Part shown: one piece after another, positions 25,153 through 33,328 of the stretch | Position numbering within the stretch: the first letter of the stretch is position 1 | How the letters are laid out: each line of letters opens with the position of its first letter | Assembly: GCA_024233625.1 (NCBI GenBank) | Contig: JACKPJ010000002.1 | Span: 178,618-242,617 of the forward strand | Source of the DNA: Deltaproteobacteria bacterium | Lineage (GTDB): Bacteria; UBA10199; DSSB01 | Length of the DNA stretch: 64,000 bases | Direction: 5' to 3' | Program-made: the position numbers and the translations under genes | Notes under the pieces: model-generated | Databases searched by the model: none | What the model was told of the DNA's origin: nothing | Seen by the model: the letters and a program-made list of their open reading frames with translations, nothing else

Positions 25153-26259
25153 ATGGCAGGAGATAGTAGTCAGGAAAAAACTGAAGAAGCGACGCCGAAG
25201 AAGTTACGCGAAGCACGTAAAAAAGGACAGGTGCCTAAAAGCCGCGATGTCAGTACGATTGTCGTATTAATTATTGTCTTTGCTATGCTAGCCGTTGGTA
25301 TGGGATGGGCAGGGCAGCAGATTAAAGGCTTTATGACACTGGCTTTTGAGCAAGCATCCAACCCAAACAGCTTTCAGGGTGGACAATTTGTCGAGTTAGG
25401 AACTGAGGCTTTATTAACCCTAGCTAAGGTGTTTTTACCCATTGCTTTAGCGGCAGTGGTGGTGGGTGCTTTTTCCGGTTTTTTGCAGGTTGGGTCTGTT
25501 TTTGCAACCGATCCTCTCAAACCCAAGTTGCAAAAACTCAATGCTCTTGAGGGTCTTAAAAACATGTTTAAGACACAGACCTTCATCGAACTAATTAAAA
25601 ATATCGCTAAAATGACAGTGGTTTTTTATTTAGCTTATTCCACCATGAAGGGTGAAATTCAGGCTGTTTTGCGTACGGTGAATTCTCCTATTGAAGAATC
25701 TGCCGCGGTGACGGGTGGTTTAATTTTTAGTTTTATGGTGAAAGTGCTCATTGCTTTCTTATTTATTTCGATGATTGATTTTATTGTGCAAAAAAAGCAG
25801 TTTATGAAACAAATGCGCATGACTAAAGATGAAGTGAAACGCGAATATAAGCAAGATGAAGGTGATCCGATGATTAAGGGACAGCGTAAGCAAATTCACC
25901 GAGAAATGGTCTTTGGGGATGTTAAAAGACAGGTTGCCAAGAGTGATGTTGTTGTAACGAACCCCAACCATGTTGCTGTTGCTTTAAAGTATGACCGTTC
26001 AGAGATGGTCGCTCCTGAGATTATGATTCGAGGCCAGCGTAGCTTTGCAGATACTATAAAAAAATATGCCGAAGAGTTTGAAATCCCAATGATGCGAAAT
26101 GTCCCCTTAGCTTGGGCTCTCTTTGACCTTGAGGAAGGTGAAGAGATTCCTGAAGAGCTTTATGAGGCAGTGGCAGAAATTCTCTCTTATGTATATCGTA
26201 TGAAACAAGAAAAAGAGAAAGAAGCTGGTCAGACCCAAGAAGAGGTTGAATACGTATAA
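25153..26259 (+). CDS. FlhB/SctU-family type III export switch protein
   Basis: A 368-residue inner-membrane component of the flagellar or injectisome export apparatus. The N-terminus EKTEEATPKKLREARKKGQVPKSRDVS is the family signature (shown here as a description of the charged start), followed by four membrane helices and a cytoplasmic tail. The autocleavage site, normally Asn-Pro-Thr-His, reads NPNH (residues 270-273) in the context VVVTNPNHVAVALKYD. The surrounding family residues are intact. No other type III gene is adjacent, so the rest must lie elsewhere. I cannot tell FlhB from SctU by sequence alone. Confidence 0.9.
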   Translation: MAGDSSQEKTEEATPKKLREARKKGQVPKSRDVSTIVVLIIVFAMLAVGMGWAGQQIKGFMTLAFEQASNPNSFQGGQFVELGTEALLTLAKVFLPIALAAVVVGAFSGFLQVGSVFATDPLKPKLQKLNALEGLKNMFKTQTFIELIKNIAKMTVVFYLAYSTMKGEIQAVLRTVNSPIEESAAVTGGLIFSFMVKVLIAFLFISMIDFIVQKKQFMKQMRMTKDEVKREYKQDEGDPMIKGQRKQIHREMVFGDVKRQVAKSDVVVTNPNHVAVALKYDRSEMVAPEIMIRGQRSFADTIKKYAEEFEIPMMRNVPLAWALFDLEEGEEIPEELYEAVAEILSYVYRMKQEKEKEAGQTQEEVEYV

Positions 26260-26325
26260 TTTAGAGTTGAATAAATACTCAATAGATGTTTAGATATAGT
26301 TTGAGGGAAGGTTGGGAGATTTTTT

Positions 26326-26538
26326 ATGAAAAAATTTATTAATATCATGATGTTATCGTTTTTTTTGAGTTTAGGGGCATATCCTATCCTCCATGCGCAA
26401 GAGAACCCTAAAAAAGAAGCTCAAAAAGCCCCCAAAAGCTCCGAAGATAAGAAAAAGAGTCAAGTTTGTGAGCGTTGTAAAAAAAATACAGTAAAAAATA
26501 TTATCGAGTGTGTCCCGATTTCCTGTGATGATATCTAA
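26326..26538 (+). CDS. Small secreted Cys-rich protein
   Basis: A 70-residue protein with a signal peptide cut near HAQ-ENP, a Lys/Ser/Pro-rich linker, and a C-terminus with four Cys (CERC then C and C near the end) that could form two disulfides or bind metal. GGGAG precedes the ATG. It lies 66 bases after the export switch gene on the same strand. No family is recognised. Confidence 0.6.
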   Translation: MKKFINIMMLSFFLSLGAYPILHAQENPKKEAQKAPKSSEDKKKSQVCERCKKNTVKNIIECVPISCDDI

Positions 26539-26796
26539 AATAAAATCTCCATTCGATTTTTTTTGAGTCTTTTCTGTTTTTGATTTAAAAAATCATTCCT
26601 TTTTATTTAAGATAATTTATTATTAATAATTGCAATAGCTTAAGTTGTATAGCTAATGAGCTTTTTTATCGTCGGCTTTATATTTGCTTTTTTACGCTTA
26701 TTTTTTAGGCTCTTATGACGCTACAGGTCAGGGTTATTTTGACGCGGTGCTCCCATAACTTGTTGAAAAATTTAATTTTTTTTAAAAAAACTTCGC

Positions 26797-26829
26797 AACT
26801 TTTTTCTGGAAATTCCGAAAACTTTATTA
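26797..26829 (+). promoter_or_regulatory. Candidate promoter upstream of 26909 (sigma-28-like)
   Basis: GCAACTTT, 11 bases, then TCCGAAAA partly fits the flagellar sigma-28 consensus TAAAGTTT-N11-GCCGATAA. The same boxes occur upstream of 29188 with nearly the same spacing. The match is imperfect and no start site is known. Confidence 0.4.
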
Positions 26830-26870
26830 TAAGGGATAAAAACTAAAAAAAACCGGGTAAATCCCTTATA
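26828..26870 (+). promoter_or_regulatory. 10-bp inverted repeat in the 5' leader of 26909
   Basis: TATAAGGGAT (26828-26837) and ATCCCTTATA (26861-26870) are perfect inverted copies, 23 bases apart, directly downstream of the candidate promoter. It could be an operator or a leader hairpin; there is no T run to make it a terminator. Confidence 0.55.
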
Positions 26871-26908
26871 TTTCACTCAAGACTTTAATAGTTTTTTGGA
26901 GGTAAATT

Positions 26909-29035
26909 ATGGCAGTTGCCACTGTAAAAAGAAGTGCCCCCCCAGGATCAACCTCAGATGACGCAGTAAAATTAGATTTAGAGACCTCACGTGGAAGTGA
27001 GGCAGCAGAGTCAGAAGTTCCTGCTGAAGAAGGGGGAGGTGCTGAATCTGCTGCGGGTGATGATCAATATGTGTCAGCTCCAACTCGTGAAGTTAAGTCT
27101 TCCGCTTTTAGCTTAAAAGATGTGCCGTCTTCCGGCAAAGTTGCTTTAGCAGGTAGTCAATGGGAAGCAGCTGATTTAAAAGCTCATCCAAAACTCTTTA
27201 TGGCTCTGGCTTCAATTGAATCTTATAAGCGGGGTGAAATGGATGTTCAGGAGATGGGTGTCGAGATAAAAGCTCTCTTTGATAGTGCAGATTTTAAAAA
27301 TCCTCAAAATAAAGCTTTTTATGATGAGGCCCTTGCTGACCTTTATCAAGGTCTCGTCGATAGCATGAAATATCGAGTTCGTCAGCAATACCCAAAAAAG
27401 TATAAAGAGATTGTCGCCGAGATTGAAAAGAGCGCTCCCAAAGCTTCTGCTCAATCCCGTAAAGAACATCGCTTCTACTCGAGTTCTAAGATGCTTGAGG
27501 ATAAGCGTTTTAGAGGAAATGTTGACGTGGCTTGGGGTTATGTCTGGATGAAGGCCTTAGAGAAAGTCGTCGGCGTTGACTTAGGGCTTTTAATTACCAA
27601 TCCGGCTTATGCGCGAGTTGGTGGAAGTGTTGATCTGCCAGTACGTGATGATTTGGTGCTCAATGTTTCTGCTTATGTCGGTGCTTCGAGTATCGAAGGT
27701 TTTAAATCTCAAGGACAAAATGGAGCAGTTACGATTGACTCCATGGGGCGAACAGATGGTTTGTCTGGTGGAAGTACTTTTGAAGGTGGAATTGGTTTTG
27801 GAATCACCGATCGCACCTCTTTAGGGCCTCGTACTCTTTCAGGAGTTATTGAAGGAAAGCAGTTAGTTGGAACAGCAGAAAATATTGATAATCATGGCCG
27901 TGTCTTTCGCGCGGGTGTTTCTTATGATCGTAAAATTGAAATTCCTCTAGGTGGGGAGAAAACCTTTTTGACTTTACAGGGGCCATTTGGACGTTGGACA
28001 GTCTATCAAAACTTTAGTGATGGTGGGCGTTTGTATCCAGAAGCCTCTGATCCATCCGTCGGAGGAAATGATCGTCGTATTGGTGAGATTTACCCTTATT
28101 TTCCATGGATGGGTAGTATTGGTGTGACTCACTATATGAATGGCAGGCCCGATTATGAAGAGCCAGCTCATTATAGTATGTTACAGGGTTTTCATCAGTT
28201 GTTATTGATACAGGGGCTGGAAACGCAAAATGCGGCGATTCGGCGTCCTATGACCCAGGTAATGGGATATCAAGCTTCCAAAGGTACCGAAGGCGATATT
28301 CCAGCAGTGAGAGATATGTTTGGTCAGTTAAGTATCTTGCGGGGTCTAGGTGGTGTTCGTGAAGGTACAGGTGTAGCGACGATTGGTTTGCAAATTTCGG
28401 ACATGATTCGTAAAGGAAATGCTGTGCACCTAACCGCGACAGCGGCTGCAAGTGCTGCTCGAATGGGCTGGGCTGCATATCAGGCCACTAGAAGTACTGA
28501 TAATCTAGAGAACAATACTTTAGTAACTAAAGAAGATTTTGATACCTTATATCTCCGAGACAAAGGTCGTATTGCTTTATTTTCTCAAGGCTTAGGTTGG
28601 GGTATTGGTCTTTTTGATGCCTTCGCTGTGGATCCTTATCTAAAAAAATACCCCGGTCTTTATGCGGGCTTAGGTGCCGGTGTTTTGCTAGGCGGGGCTT
28701 CGTTGGTCCTTGCATCTGCTCCAATTAGTGGAGGAGAGTGTGCGGGTAATGGTCTCTTGCGCTGTAGTGTAGGGTCGACTCATGGTTTCTTTGAAAATGC
28801 TGTGCCAGATGTTTTGCCGGTATACAAGTCTTGGGTTCGAGGTCACATGGCTCTCATTGGTGGGGCCGCTTTAGCCGTTTATCCAGTTGTCAAGTCAATC
28901 CCTTTGATTGTTGAGACCATCAGTAAGAAGAAAAATAATAAAAATACGTCAAAGTCAGGTCAAACGCCATATTTTACTTTTGGTCTTGAGCCAAAAATAG
29001 GTGGTTTTGGGATCAATGCATTCGGACGCTTTTAA
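26909..29035 (+). CDS. 708-residue protein without signal peptide, hydrophobic C-terminal segments
   Basis: I do not recognise a family. The first 70 residues are Ser/Ala/Glu/Gly-rich and look disordered. A helical part (about 85-180) is followed by a Gly-rich, possibly beta part, and the C-terminal third has hydrophobic stretches near residues 555-607 and 645-671. There is no Sec signal. This architecture, and the FlhB/SctU gene just upstream, would fit a type III secreted or membrane-inserting protein, but no decisive motif is seen. GGAGGT precedes the ATG. Its upstream region shares boxes with the next lipoprotein gene. Confidence 0.72.
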   Translation: MAVATVKRSAPPGSTSDDAVKLDLETSRGSEAAESEVPAEEGGGAESAAGDDQYVSAPTREVKSSAFSLKDVPSSGKVALAGSQWEAADLKAHPKLFMALASIESYKRGEMDVQEMGVEIKALFDSADFKNPQNKAFYDEALADLYQGLVDSMKYRVRQQYPKKYKEIVAEIEKSAPKASAQSRKEHRFYSSSKMLEDKRFRGNVDVAWGYVWMKALEKVVGVDLGLLITNPAYARVGGSVDLPVRDDLVLNVSAYVGASSIEGFKSQGQNGAVTIDSMGRTDGLSGGSTFEGGIGFGITDRTSLGPRTLSGVIEGKQLVGTAENIDNHGRVFRAGVSYDRKIEIPLGGEKTFLTLQGPFGRWTVYQNFSDGGRLYPEASDPSVGGNDRRIGEIYPYFPWMGSIGVTHYMNGRPDYEEPAHYSMLQGFHQLLLIQGLETQNAAIRRPMTQVMGYQASKGTEGDIPAVRDMFGQLSILRGLGGVREGTGVATIGLQISDMIRKGNAVHLTATAAASAARMGWAAYQATRSTDNLENNTLVTKEDFDTLYLRDKGRIALFSQGLGWGIGLFDAFAVDPYLKKYPGLYAGLGAGVLLGGASLVLASAPISGGECAGNGLLRCSVGSTHGFFENAVPDVLPVYKSWVRGHMALIGGAALAVYPVVKSIPLIVETISKKKNNKNTSKSGQTPYFTFGLEPKIGGFGINAFGRF

Positions 29036-29110
29036 GTGTTTTGATAGCGACCTTTGACTCACTGCGGCATAACTATTTGATTTTTAAAGATAAATTTATG
29101 AAAACCGCGA

Positions 29111-29144
29111 AACTTTTGCTTGAGTTTCGCCGAAAACTCTATTA
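29111..29144 (+). promoter_or_regulatory. Candidate promoter upstream of 29188 (sigma-28-like)
   Basis: GAAACTTT, 12 bases, then GCCGAAAA (seven of eight to GCCGATAA), continuing into CCGAAAACTCTATTA at 29130-29144. The boxes, including an upstream CATAACT at 29068, repeat those before 26909 with spacing equal to within one base. Confidence 0.42.
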
Positions 29145-29187
29145 GGGTTATTTGTTCTGTTAATAATAAAGTAAAGAAAGGGAACCT

Positions 29188-32100
29188 ATGAAGGTTTTGA
29201 CAAAGTCTTTATCAGTTGTAATTTCAAGCTGTCTTATTGCATTTTTTGCGAGTTGTGGAATGAGTCCTGGTGAAGATGTGATTTCTCTCGATCCTCAAGG
29301 TGGGGCTGTAGGTTCCGATATTTCTGATCAGTCTCAAGGCGCTAATCCTGATGAAGTTGCGCCTCAAGAAGACTCGAAACCTAAACCGATTGTACCGGGA
29401 GTATTTTCAGATAAGCTGAAGGGAGCGCCTTCTCAAGAAGAGTGGGAAGCTGCCATGGAGAAAAACCTTCCGGACTATCTTAAAAATAGTGAATACTTCC
29501 AACAAGCGAGTTTTCCTCTTCGTTTAAAAGTTTATCAAAATGTTTTAAAAAACAAAAATAATGCAGATAATATGCTCCTAACCCATTTTGGTTATGTAAA
29601 GCCAGTTAGGGCAGGAAGTCCGGAGTTGAGTGGTAAGCTTCCTTTTGCTGGGAATGGTTTTGCTGTCGGTGGTTTTACGAGTAAGCCTGCGCCTTATTTT
29701 ATTGAAGGTAACTGCACCGAAGATCAAGTAACATCTGAATATATCTGTATTCGCCGTCCAGCCAAGGGAGAAAACGGTCGGGCTTTACCTGGCGAAGAAG
29801 GTCAAGAGATTTATGTTGATGGCGATGGTAATTATTATTTGCCTGTGGGTTCCGCTGGGCTAACGATTGTTGCTTATGTTTACTATGATGATTTTGAGAT
29901 TTTGGATCCTAACGATTATCGTATCTTAGTCAGTGTAGTCAATCAGCTTGACGAAGATACTAATGGTGGTATTGGCCTCCCTGATAAAGAAATTAAGTTT
30001 TATGATTCTGCCAATGTTCCAGGTGGCTTAGATTTTCATGCAGATGATGAAAATGGTAATCCTTTGCCTGATAACATCCGTCGTATTGAGTTTTCTATTG
30101 GACTCGATGGCCCTGGCTTAAACACTATTTCTATCACAGGGAATTTTTTAAGTTCCAATCCCTCCGAAAAAACAGTTTATTTCCCAGTATACAAAACTGA
30201 GCCAGTAGAAATTGCACTTTCTGACATGTACATCAATAACGTTGAAGGTGTTGGAAAAGAATCTTTTAATCCTGGAGATACCGTTCCTATCCTATATTCA
30301 AACGATGGCAGTAAAACCATCCAAAATCAGATGAACTTTGATGTTCAGGTCGCTGAAGGTTATGCCTTTAGTCCAGGTACTCAACTTATATTCGAAAACC
30401 GAGATGATGATGGTATCCTGCAAGGCCAAATGATTGTCGGTGGTGTTGCTGATGCAAGTATCGATATGGGAATTTATCGGGGAATGCTTTCTCTAAAACC
30501 AGGTTTTAATAATATCACCATTAAAGGTCGCGAAAGAAGCGTATATCAAGATGGTGAAAAAGTAACAGTGAATGGTGTCAAGAACCCTATCCAATTGACG
30601 ATTTTTTATGATCGTGTTCCTTACCGTGTGTCGACAGAATCTCCGACGCTATTTGCTACTAACGAAGGTAATAAAGTTCAATACCAATTTTGCTTTAGGC
30701 CACTTGAGGGAGGTAATTGTAATAACGCTCCCGGCTTAGATAATCTTGAAGTTCGTGTCAATGGTAAGAAAGTCGCGACATTAGATAATATCGGAAATAA
30801 TAACGGCGTCTATAATGTTCAAGCTCCAGCCCAGTTTGGTGTAAATATAGTTGAAATATATAGTGGTGGTGATGCTACATTATTAGATCTCGTCCATTCA
30901 GATGCCTTTATTTATGGTGATCCAGTTCATTTGGTTAAAAATGGAGATGTTAAAAGTGGTAAATCAACCTTTACCCCTCGTGGCCTTAGTTTGGATTTAG
31001 GGAACAATTTCTTGAAAAATGATCTTAAAGAACTCATTCAGCGTTATGTCGATCGCGGTGAAATTAGGAATGATATTATTGATATGTTTAAGAGTACAAA
31101 AACAACTCAGTATTATTCATGTCCAGATTATCTAGATCCTGATACAGGTAAACCTGTTACAAGCGACGGTCAATATAGTTTCGAGTTTTTGGATGAATAC
31201 TTTAAATTAGGTCCAAAAGATGGAAATGGTAAAGCCATCGAAATTCTCAATGTTGAAGGTGTGAGTGGCGGAGTTCTTTGGGTCAATGCTAAAATCAATG
31301 GTTTTTACGGTGAGGCAGATCTGAGGCCGATTAAAGGTACAGGTCAGACTTTTGGTGGTACTGATGTCGCTTTTACAGCGCTAACACTTGCTGTTGAGGA
31401 GATTGAAGTGAACTTGGGAATTCGTTTTTCACAAGATTTGCGTATTGATGCTAACCAAAATGGTAAAAATGATACATCTGGTATTGATGTCGTGGCTGTT
31501 CCGGGAAAAAATATTGTTGTTTTGACTCCTGATAAAGATGTGCCTAGTAAACGTGCTGCTTGGATTAATCCTGCACGTCAGCCTTCAAAAGAATATGAGG
31601 CATTAACAGCAGATCAACTCAACTTTGTTGAAATGCAGTTAATGGCTACTATCGGTGGGACTTTCCTCTGTGGACTTGAAGAAGGTTTCAATCATCCAGA
31701 TGGTGCTTTGGGTTCATCTGTTGTAGATGTGCTCGAGCAAGTTGACTATGATCCAGGTAATATTTTCAGATACTCCTTTGGCTTTGACCTCTTTGGGTCG
31801 AAGAAAAAACTAGATTTAGCGATTAACCCTCTTGAGGGACAATTTATCGGTGATGATTCCGGTCTACATCTCATGAATGTTCCTGTAAGAGTCAACTCAG
31901 GGCAGGAAAGCGTGAAAGATGCTTATAGTTTATCTTACGTTTCACGCCCTGGTTCCGAAGATACGTTGGAACCCATTGATCATGCAGAGGGACAAGATCT
32001 TTCAGCACGCATTAGTGAAGATGTGCTCAATAATGCAATTCTGGCTTTTCTCTCGGCAAAAGGTCTAAATATTAATTTGGATCCTCGGTTCTACACCTCT

Positions 32101-33168
32101 AATGGAAGTGCGCCTACTACTTATCTTTTTCCTAATGGTAATGACTTAGCCGGTGATATTGACTTGAATTTTGATGGACGAGTGGATGAAACAGATAAAA
32201 ATTATCCTGTGTTGTGGCAAGTTAGACCTGATATCAATGGGTCCAGTGTTCGAACTCCTATCATGTTTAGTTGGCTAAGTCAGAGTGAAGTTCAAGAATT
32301 GCAAACTCAAGAAGCCGCAGGTGGAAATGGGACTCCGTTCTTTAGTATAGAAAAAGGAAACTATTTTAAAGTGAGCGTTCCTAACTTAACGATTAGTGCC
32401 TTTCGTATGGAACCTGCTTCCGGTGAAAATGCTAAACTTGCGAAAATACCTTTCTGTAAGCAAGTATATCCGAAAGCTTTAGAATTAAAACTGAATCCAA
32501 ATTTAGAATCAGGTGGTTTTTGCTCTAACACGACAACTATTATGACCCCTCTTTCAAGTGGAGACATTTCTGATGAAGTTGGTCAAGCATTTTCATGTAC
32601 CATAAATAGTGTTGAAGGTATCGAAGCAGATTCGGCGGAAGAAGTTATTATTCCGCGTTGGAACGGTACGAAACAAAGCTTTGATTCAAATACAGATGTT
32701 GATGATATAGCTCCTATTTATACTTTAAAGCTTAACCTTCAATTAATTGGCCGCATAGCAGGCGTGAGTCAAATGAAGATGGTAGAAGATGTCATCAGGA
32801 AAGGTCAATATGCTCAGACCGAGTCTGTGATTCACGTTCAATTTGCACCTAAAGATATTGAAAATGTAGAAGCTTACCGTGCTATAGTTCAGGTAGTGGA
32901 TAATAATACGACTCAATCGGATACCAAAATAAGAGGTATCTTAAATACACTGTTAGATTCAGCATTCGGCGGTAGTGATGCTTGTGCTACCGAATTAGGC
33001 GAATTTCGATTTGCCTTACCAGAAAGTTTTGACCTTGAGCCTGAAGCCGGTAGCGTTCTTGAAGACTTGGGCTTAAAGTCTATTAGTTTACATGATGTCA
33101 ATGTTGCTGAGTTAGATCCTTTCTACTTAGGATTAACGACTGGGATTGACTTGAATTTTACCGAATAA
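29188..33168 (+). CDS. Very large lipoprotein, 1326 residues
   Basis: A lipoprotein signal peptide ends in the lipobox FFASC. The mature protein is long and beta-rich, with many Gly/Asn/Asp turns, a likely helical segment near residues 605-640 and a duplicated-looking late part with Cys pairs. No known domain is evident. It follows the 708-residue gene with a shared type of upstream region and is followed by another large lipoprotein. Surface exposure is plausible but not shown by the sequence. Confidence 0.8.
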   Translation: MKVLTKSLSVVISSCLIAFFASCGMSPGEDVISLDPQGGAVGSDISDQSQGANPDEVAPQEDSKPKPIVPGVFSDKLKGAPSQEEWEAAMEKNLPDYLKNSEYFQQASFPLRLKVYQNVLKNKNNADNMLLTHFGYVKPVRAGSPELSGKLPFAGNGFAVGGFTSKPAPYFIEGNCTEDQVTSEYICIRRPAKGENGRALPGEEGQEIYVDGDGNYYLPVGSAGLTIVAYVYYDDFEILDPNDYRILVSVVNQLDEDTNGGIGLPDKEIKFYDSANVPGGLDFHADDENGNPLPDNIRRIEFSIGLDGPGLNTISITGNFLSSNPSEKTVYFPVYKTEPVEIALSDMYINNVEGVGKESFNPGDTVPILYSNDGSKTIQNQMNFDVQVAEGYAFSPGTQLIFENRDDDGILQGQMIVGGVADASIDMGIYRGMLSLKPGFNNITIKGRERSVYQDGEKVTVNGVKNPIQLTIFYDRVPYRVSTESPTLFATNEGNKVQYQFCFRPLEGGNCNNAPGLDNLEVRVNGKKVATLDNIGNNNGVYNVQAPAQFGVNIVEIYSGGDATLLDLVHSDAFIYGDPVHLVKNGDVKSGKSTFTPRGLSLDLGNNFLKNDLKELIQRYVDRGEIRNDIIDMFKSTKTTQYYSCPDYLDPDTGKPVTSDGQYSFEFLDEYFKLGPKDGNGKAIEILNVEGVSGGVLWVNAKINGFYGEADLRPIKGTGQTFGGTDVAFTALTLAVEEIEVNLGIRFSQDLRIDANQNGKNDTSGIDVVAVPGKNIVVLTPDKDVPSKRAAWINPARQPSKEYEALTADQLNFVEMQLMATIGGTFLCGLEEGFNHPDGALGSSVVDVLEQVDYDPGNIFRYSFGFDLFGSKKKLDLAINPLEGQFIGDDSGLHLMNVPVRVNSGQESVKDAYSLSYVSRPGSEDTLEPIDHAEGQDLSARISEDVLNNAILAFLSAKGLNINLDPRFYTSNGSAPTTYLFPNGNDLAGDIDLNFDGRVDETDKNYPVLWQVRPDINGSSVRTPIMFSWLSQSEVQELQTQEAAGGNGTPFFSIEKGNYFKVSVPNLTISAFRMEPASGENAKLAKIPFCKQVYPKALELKLNPNLESGGFCSNTTTIMTPLSSGDISDEVGQAFSCTINSVEGIEADSAEEVIIPRWNGTKQSFDSNTDVDDIAPIYTLKLNLQLIGRIAGVSQMKMVEDVIRKGQYAQTESVIHVQFAPKDIENVEAYRAIVQVVDNNTTQSDTKIRGILNTLLDSAFGGSDACATELGEFRFALPESFDLEPEAGSVLEDLGLKSISLHDVNVAELDPFYLGLTTGIDLNFTE

Positions 33169-33213
33169 AAGGACAATATTTGACCTTATCTTTAAAGAAA
33201 AGAAACTTGTTAT

Positions 33214-33252
33214 GCCCAAACATCGAGTCTAATGGCTGGGTTTTGGGCTTTT
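33214..33252 (+). terminator. Probable terminator after the 1326-residue lipoprotein
   Basis: GCCCAAA (33214-33220) pairs with TTTGGGC (33242-33248) around a 21-base loop, followed by four T. The loop is long and the T run short, so efficiency may be modest. Confidence 0.5.
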
Positions 33253-33328
33253 ATACCTTAAAAAGGCCTTGCAGAGGTTTTGCTCTGAAGGTCTCTCACT
33301 CCATACCTGACCCCATTGGGAGGTGTTT

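Larger units (their letters stand above)
26539..26908. other. 370-bp non-coding upstream region of the 708-residue protein gene
   Basis: No ORF is convincing. The right part holds ordered boxes shared with the region upstream of 29188 (CATAACT at 26754, AACTTTT at 26797, CCGAAAACTTTATTA at 26815) and a 10-bp dyad, each listed separately. The left part is T-rich and otherwise featureless. Confidence 0.7.

Noticed and set aside
25153..26538. A type III secretion or flagellar gene cluster
   Set aside because: Only the FlhB/SctU gene is recognisable; no ring, ATPase, needle or filament gene is adjacent.
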